A stretch of DNA of 64,000 bases from Ideonella sp. (GTDB taxonomy: Bacteria > Pseudomonadota > Gammaproteobacteria > Burkholderiales > Burkholderiaceae_C): contig NZ_JADJDO010000001.1 in NCBI RefSeq assembly GCF_016702655.1, positions 558,001 to 622,000 of the forward strand, written 5' to 3'. Shown one piece after another: positions 60,977 through 64,000 of this stretch (within the stretch, counting starts at the first letter, position 1; the number at the start of each line of letters is the position of its first letter). Both the position numbers and the translations under genes were made by a program. Under the pieces are notes generated by a model. That model did no database searches. It saw only the letters and a list, made by a program, of their open reading frames with translations, and was not told the DNA's origin.

Positions 60977-61570
60977 GTGAACACGATGCATCCAAAGGAC
61001 CTTCCTGCAGCGCCGGCAGCGCCCGAGGTGTTCCGCCAACTCGGGCTGCTGACGCGCCAGTTGCACGACGCGCTGACGCAGCTCGGCCTGATGCCCCGGC
61101 TGCAGCAATCGGCCGCGGGCCTGCCCGACGCGCGCAGCCGGCTCGACTTCATCGCGCGCAAGACCGGCGAGGCGGCCGACAAGGTGCTGACCGCGGTCGA
61201 GCGCGCCAAGCAGGAGCAGGCCACCATCCTCGATACGGCGCGGCGCATCATCGCCAGCGAGGCGCAAGGCGTGCCTGCCCTGGCCGCGCTTGCCGCCGCC
61301 GCAGCGCGCCGCACCGACGAGCAGCTGACCCACATCATGCTGGCGCAGGACTTCCACGATCTCACCGGGCAGGTCGTGGCGCAGGTCGTCGCACTCGCGA
61401 TCGATCTCGAGGACGCACTCGTGAATCTGCTCGTGCAGGCGGTGCCGGTCGAGCCGCCGGCGCGCGCCGAGCCCGCGGGGCTGGCCGGGCCGCAGTACGA
61501 ACCCGGCCGCAGCGACGTCGTCGCCAGCCAGCGCGAAGTGGACGAACTGCTCGCGAGCCTGGGGTTCTGA
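60977..61570 (+). CDS. cheZ: CheY-P phosphatase CheZ
   Basis: Dephosphorylates CheY-P. 197 residues, mostly helical: the long hairpin runs through SRLDFIARKTGEAADKVL, and the active-site segment is MLAQDFHDLTGQVVAQVV near 118 (Asp/Gln). The C-terminal VASQREVDELLASLGF is the CheY-binding tail. GTG 60977 has GGAG 5 bases upstream; ATG 60986 is also in frame. Cotranscribed with cheY (57 bases apart). Confidence 0.95.
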   Translation: MNTMHPKDLPAAPAAPEVFRQLGLLTRQLHDALTQLGLMPRLQQSAAGLPDARSRLDFIARKTGEAADKVLTAVERAKQEQATILDTARRIIASEAQGVPALAALAAAAARRTDEQLTHIMLAQDFHDLTGQVVAQVVALAIDLEDALVNLLVQAVPVEPPARAEPAGLAGPQYEPGRSDVVASQREVDELLASLGF

Positions 61571-61571
61571 C

Positions 61572-62543
61572 CTACCTGAGCGGCGCGACGGCCCGCAGCG
61601 CCCGCACGGCGCCGCTGCCGATCGCGGCGCCGAAGCGATTGGCCAGGCGCTCGGCGAAGTTCTCGTGCGGCGTGTAGTCGATGACCGTCTCGGCCTTGAC
61701 GACTTCGCGCGCCACGTAGTCGAGGTTGCCGAGGTGGTCGACGAGGCCGTTCTCGACCGCCTGCTGGCCGTTCCAGAACAGGCCCGAGAAGGTCTCGGGC
61801 GTGACCTTGAGCCGATCGCCGCGGCCCTGCTTGACGACGTCGATGAACTGCTGGTGGATCTGGTCGATCATCGCCTGCGCGTAGGCGAGCTGCCGCTCCG
61901 ACTGCGGAGAGAACGGGTCGAGCATGCCCTTGTTGTCGCCGGCCGTCAGCATGCGGCGCTCGACGCCGAGCTTTTCCATCGTGCCGACGAAGCCGAAGCC
62001 GTCGATCAGCACGCCGATCGAACCGACGATCGAGGCCTTGTCGGCATAGATCTCGTCGGCGGCGACGGCAATGTAGTACGCGCCCGAGGCGCAGGTGTCT
62101 TCGACCACGGCGTAGACCTTCTTCTTGTGCAGCGCCTTCAGGCGCAGGATCTCGTCGTTGATGATGCCTGCCTGCACCGGGCTGCCGCCGGGCGAGTTGA
62201 TGCGCAGCACCACGGCCTGCGCCGAATCGTCCTCGAAGGCGCTCGTGAGTGCCGAGACGAGGTTCTCGGCGCTGGCTTCGCTGCCGGCGTCGATCTCGCC
62301 GCGGACCTCGATCAGCGCGGTGTGCGGGCCGGCCGGCACGGCGGCATGGTTGCGCTGCGCGACCAGCACCAGCGCAAGGAAAACGAAGAACGCCAGCCAC
62401 GCGAGGCGAAAGAAGATGCGCCAGCGGCGCTCGCTGCGCCGGTCGCGGATGTAGTCGCGCGCAAGTTGCTCGGCCAGGGCGTTCCAGTCGCCGGCAGGGC
62501 GTTGCGGTTCGGCCGAGGCAACGGGAATTTCGGGAAAGCTCAT
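61572..62543 (-). CDS. sppA: Signal peptide peptidase SppA-type (S49) protease
   Basis: Membrane serine protease of family S49, 323 residues, short form. One N-terminal anchor (IFFRLAWLAFFVFLALVLVA, residues 43-62). The Ser nucleophile is in DTCASGAYYIAVAADEIYA near 150 and the general-base Lys in DKASIVGSIGVLIDG just after; RINSPGGSPVQAG is the oxyanion loop. ATG overlaps the Rieske stop (ATGA). Last gene of the gph-Rieske-sppA operon. Convergent with cheZ with a 1-base gap. Confidence 0.94.
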   Translation of the reverse strand: MSFPEIPVASAEPQRPAGDWNALAEQLARDYIRDRRSERRWRIFFRLAWLAFFVFLALVLVAQRNHAAVPAGPHTALIEVRGEIDAGSEASAENLVSALTSAFEDDSAQAVVLRINSPGGSPVQAGIINDEILRLKALHKKKVYAVVEDTCASGAYYIAVAADEIYADKASIVGSIGVLIDGFGFVGTMEKLGVERRMLTAGDNKGMLDPFSPQSERQLAYAQAMIDQIHQQFIDVVKQGRGDRLKVTPETFSGLFWNGQQAVENGLVDHLGNLDYVAREVVKAETVIDYTPHENFAERLANRFGAAIGSGAVRALRAVAPLR

Positions 62544-62950
62544 GGCGGACTTTCAGGAGCGCTACCTTCGTCGTCGAGGGCCGGGCGCGTGTCGCGGGAA
62601 GGATACCAATAGACCGCCCCGCCCTGCTCGCGCACGTCGAGCGCCGTCAGGCTGCCGCGGCCGCAGGGCCCGCCGGCACAACGGCCGGTGAGCGGCTCGT
62701 ACTCGGCGCCATGCGTGGCGCACAGGATGAACTCCTGGCGGCTGTCGAGGAACTCGCCCGGCTGCCAGTCCATCTCGGCCGGCACATGCACACAGCGGTT
62801 CAGGTAGGCCACCACGCGGCCTTCGAAGCGCAGCGCAAAGGCGCGCGCCGGCTCACGCCATTGCAGCACGTCGAACAGCAGCGCCCGCCCCTTCTCGGCG
62901 AGCTCGGCGCTCGCGCACAGGCGCACCGGCCGCGATCCGGCCTCAGCCAT
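62540..62950 (-). CDS. Rieske [2Fe-2S] ferredoxin-like protein
   Basis: 136-residue soluble Rieske domain: the cluster is held by Cys-x-His in RCVHVPAEMDWQPGEF and Cys-x2-His in ILCATHGAEYEPLTGRC, with typical GRVVAYLNRC before it. No oxygenase domain is attached. In Burkholderiales this gene often sits between gph and sppA; electron partner unknown. Overlaps the gph-like gene by 8 bases and sppA by 4. Confidence 0.9.
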   Translation of the reverse strand: MAEAGSRPVRLCASAELAEKGRALLFDVLQWREPARAFALRFEGRVVAYLNRCVHVPAEMDWQPGEFLDSRQEFILCATHGAEYEPLTGRCAGGPCGRGSLTALDVREQGGAVYWYPSRDTRPALDDEGSAPESPP

Positions 62951-63602
62951 GTTCGAGCAACCAGGCGCGCAGTTCGGCAATGCTGTGCACCACCTGGCGC
63001 GGCTCGAGGCCGGCCAGCGCCGCCGGCTCGTGCGCGCCGTAGGCCACCGCCAGGCTCGCGGTGCCGGCATTCGCGGCGAGTTGCAGGTCGTGCGTCGTGT
63101 CGCCGATCATCAGCGTTCGCGCCGGATCGGTATCGAGCTCGGCCATCAGCTCGAGCAGCATGCGCGGGTGCGGCTTGGAGGCCGTTTCGTCGGCGGTGCG
63201 GGTGGCGTCGAACACGCCGCGCAGGCGCGCCGAGCCGAGCGCTTCGTCGAGGCCGATGCGCATCTTGCCCGTCGCCACCGCGAGCAGATGCCGGCGCTGC
63301 TTCAACTCGTGCAGCAGCCCCAGCGCGCCCTCGAACAGCAGCAGCTCGTGCTGGCGAGCGAGGTAATGCTGGCGGTAGCGCACGGCGAGCTCGCCGTAGC
63401 GCTCGGGTGGCAGGCTGGGCGCGGCATGCAGCAGCGCATCGCGCAGTCCGAGGCCGATGACGTAGCTCGCGTCGCGGTCGCTCGGTACCGGCAGGCCGAG
63501 GTCGGCGCAGGAGTCCTGGATGCAGCGCGTGATCAGCGCCGTCGAGTCGAACAGCGTGCCGTCCCAGTCGAAGACGACGAGGTCGAACTGGCGCAGTTTC
63601 AT
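62943..63602 (-). CDS. gph: HAD-family hydrolase, phosphoglycolate-phosphatase-like
   Basis: 219-residue HAD enzyme: motif I VVFDWDGTLFDST (nucleophile Asp), motif II-like LAVATGKMRIGLDEAL, Lys in DETASKPHPRMLLEL and motif IV MIGDTTHDLQLAANAG. A helical cap follows motif I. Substrate specificity among Gph-like enzymes cannot be read from sequence. First gene of the gph-Rieske-sppA operon; the upstream gap to the OsmC gene holds a palindromic repeat. Confidence 0.88.
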   Translation of the reverse strand: MKLRQFDLVVFDWDGTLFDSTALITRCIQDSCADLGLPVPSDRDASYVIGLGLRDALLHAAPSLPPERYGELAVRYRQHYLARQHELLLFEGALGLLHELKQRRHLLAVATGKMRIGLDEALGSARLRGVFDATRTADETASKPHPRMLLELMAELDTDPARTLMIGDTTHDLQLAANAGTASLAVAYGAHEPAALAGLEPRQVVHSIAELRAWLLEHG

Positions 63603-63618
63603 GCTTGTCTCGGTCGGC

Positions 63619-63686
63619 GCCGGGCCGCTCCCAAGCCGACCGAGATCCCCCTCGGGGGGGCGACGCCGCAGGCGTCTTGGGGGCCC
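63619..63686 (-). repeat. Palindromic repeat between gph-like and OsmC genes
   Basis: A 22-base block (63619-63640) matches, with one mismatch, the reverse complement of the core at 9862-9883, and 13241-13262 with two. It is followed by CCCCCTCGGGGGG and GACGCCGCAGGCGTC (63662-63676), a hairpin that also occurs in related form in the bkdB insertion. Confidence 0.8.
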
Positions 63687-63689
63687 CAT

Positions 63690-64000
63690 TCAGTCATGGA
63701 GCGGCTCGCAGCGCACGTCGGCGGTCACCGACGAGGCGATGAAACAGGCCTCGTGGGCGCGGTGGTGCAAGGCCTCGATCGCCTCGCGCGTGGGCGCAGC
63801 TAGTCCGCCGCAGGCGACGCGCGGGCGCAGCGTCACGCGCGTCATCGCGAGCTTGCCCTGCGCGTTGCGTCCGAGCGTGCCGTCCGCGGTGTCCTCGTAC
63901 GAGTCGACGCGCCAGCCCTGCTCGGCCGCAAGCGACAGGAACCACAGCATGTGGCAGCTTGCGAGCGACGCGACGAAGGCCTCCTCGGGATCGACACCGG
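63690..64000 (-). CDS. OsmC family protein, partial
   Basis: C-terminal part of an OsmC/Ohr-type peroxide-detoxifying protein, cut by the right edge of the window. Readable from DPEEAFVASLASCHMLWFLS (the first redox Cys in SCHM) through NAQGKLAMTRVTLRPRVACG to HHRAHEACFIASSVTADVRC (second Cys in HEACFIA) and the stop. The SCHM/HEACFIA pair fits the OsmC-like (YhfA/OsmC) branch with two reactive Cys residues. Start is outside the window. Confidence 0.85.
   Translation of the reverse strand, partial: GVDPEEAFVASLASCHMLWFLSLAAEQGWRVDSYEDTADGTLGRNAQGKLAMTRVTLRPRVACGGLAAPTREAIEALHHRAHEACFIASSVTADVRCEPLHD

Overview
The window is dense, GC-rich (about 70%) chromosomal DNA with 61 protein-coding features (intact, partial or broken), no rRNA, tRNA or CRISPR that I can see, and gene content typical of a Burkholderiales betaproteobacterium of the Rubrivivax/Leptothrix/Piscinibacter type. 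Pointers are a pyrG-kdsA-eno block, class I PhaC, a PEP-CTERM protein, the Anbu proteasome homologue, a CheD/CheZ-containing chemotaxis locus and the characteristic CCCCCGAGGGGG-type palindromic repeats between and inside genes. The species assignment is an inference.

Left part (1-16.9 kb): housekeeping genes pmbA, darP, mog, cysE, a PEP-CTERM surface protein, trmJ, suhB, mutS overlapping an Anbu gene, an alpha/beta hydrolase whose N-terminus is encoded by a genomic repeat, a NhaP-type antiporter, a ubiquitin-fold/Mut7-C protein, and the branched-chain 2-oxoacid dehydrogenase genes bkdA1-bkdA2-bkdB (no E3 gene beside them). 17.0-21.6 kb is a small stress-type cluster (second PRPP synthetase, COG2187 kinase, host-attachment family protein, accessory GroEL) with FNR/ANR-like dyads in its control regions. 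22-26.1 kb is pyrG-kdsA-DUF1330-eno, followed by a scrambled 1.5 kb zone with a truncated EthD gene, a GNAT gene and many inverted repeats.

27.6-42.5 kb is a purine-catabolism island: 8-oxoguanine deaminase, xanthine/urate-type permease, membrane urate oxidase PuuD, hydroxyisourate hydrolase, a GntR regulator with three copies of a GTATAC-centred operator, allantoinase PuuE, an OHCU decarboxylase-allantoate amidohydrolase fusion, an M20 hydrolase, an Asp-box lipoprotein, a NitT/TauT-like ABC importer and a CDA-type deaminase. Together these would import purines and open urate to ureidoglycolate with release of ammonia. Directly after it (past an acyl-CoA dehydrogenase) lie the fused 3' ends of urtE and ureC, a scar of a lost urea-uptake/urease locus.

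44.5-54.6 kb: asmA (3' frameshift), phaC, a lipoprotein, serC-serA, then a lower-GC insert with a broken PLD-nuclease gene, an outer-membrane barrel and a lipoprotein hydrolase. 54.6-61.6 kb is a chemotaxis locus (cheR-cheD-cheB-cheY-cheA-cheW, divergent from cheY-cheZ). The right end has sppA, a Rieske protein and a gph-like phosphatase in one operon, and an OsmC-family gene cut by the window edge.

The most unusual signals are GC-rich palindromic repeats inserted in frame into conserved enzymes (BkdB, the COG2187 kinase, the UraD-AllC fusion, and the start of a hydrolase), the oxygen-responsive-looking cluster at 17-21.8 kb, the GntR operator set, and the urease scar next to a urea-avoiding purine pathway.
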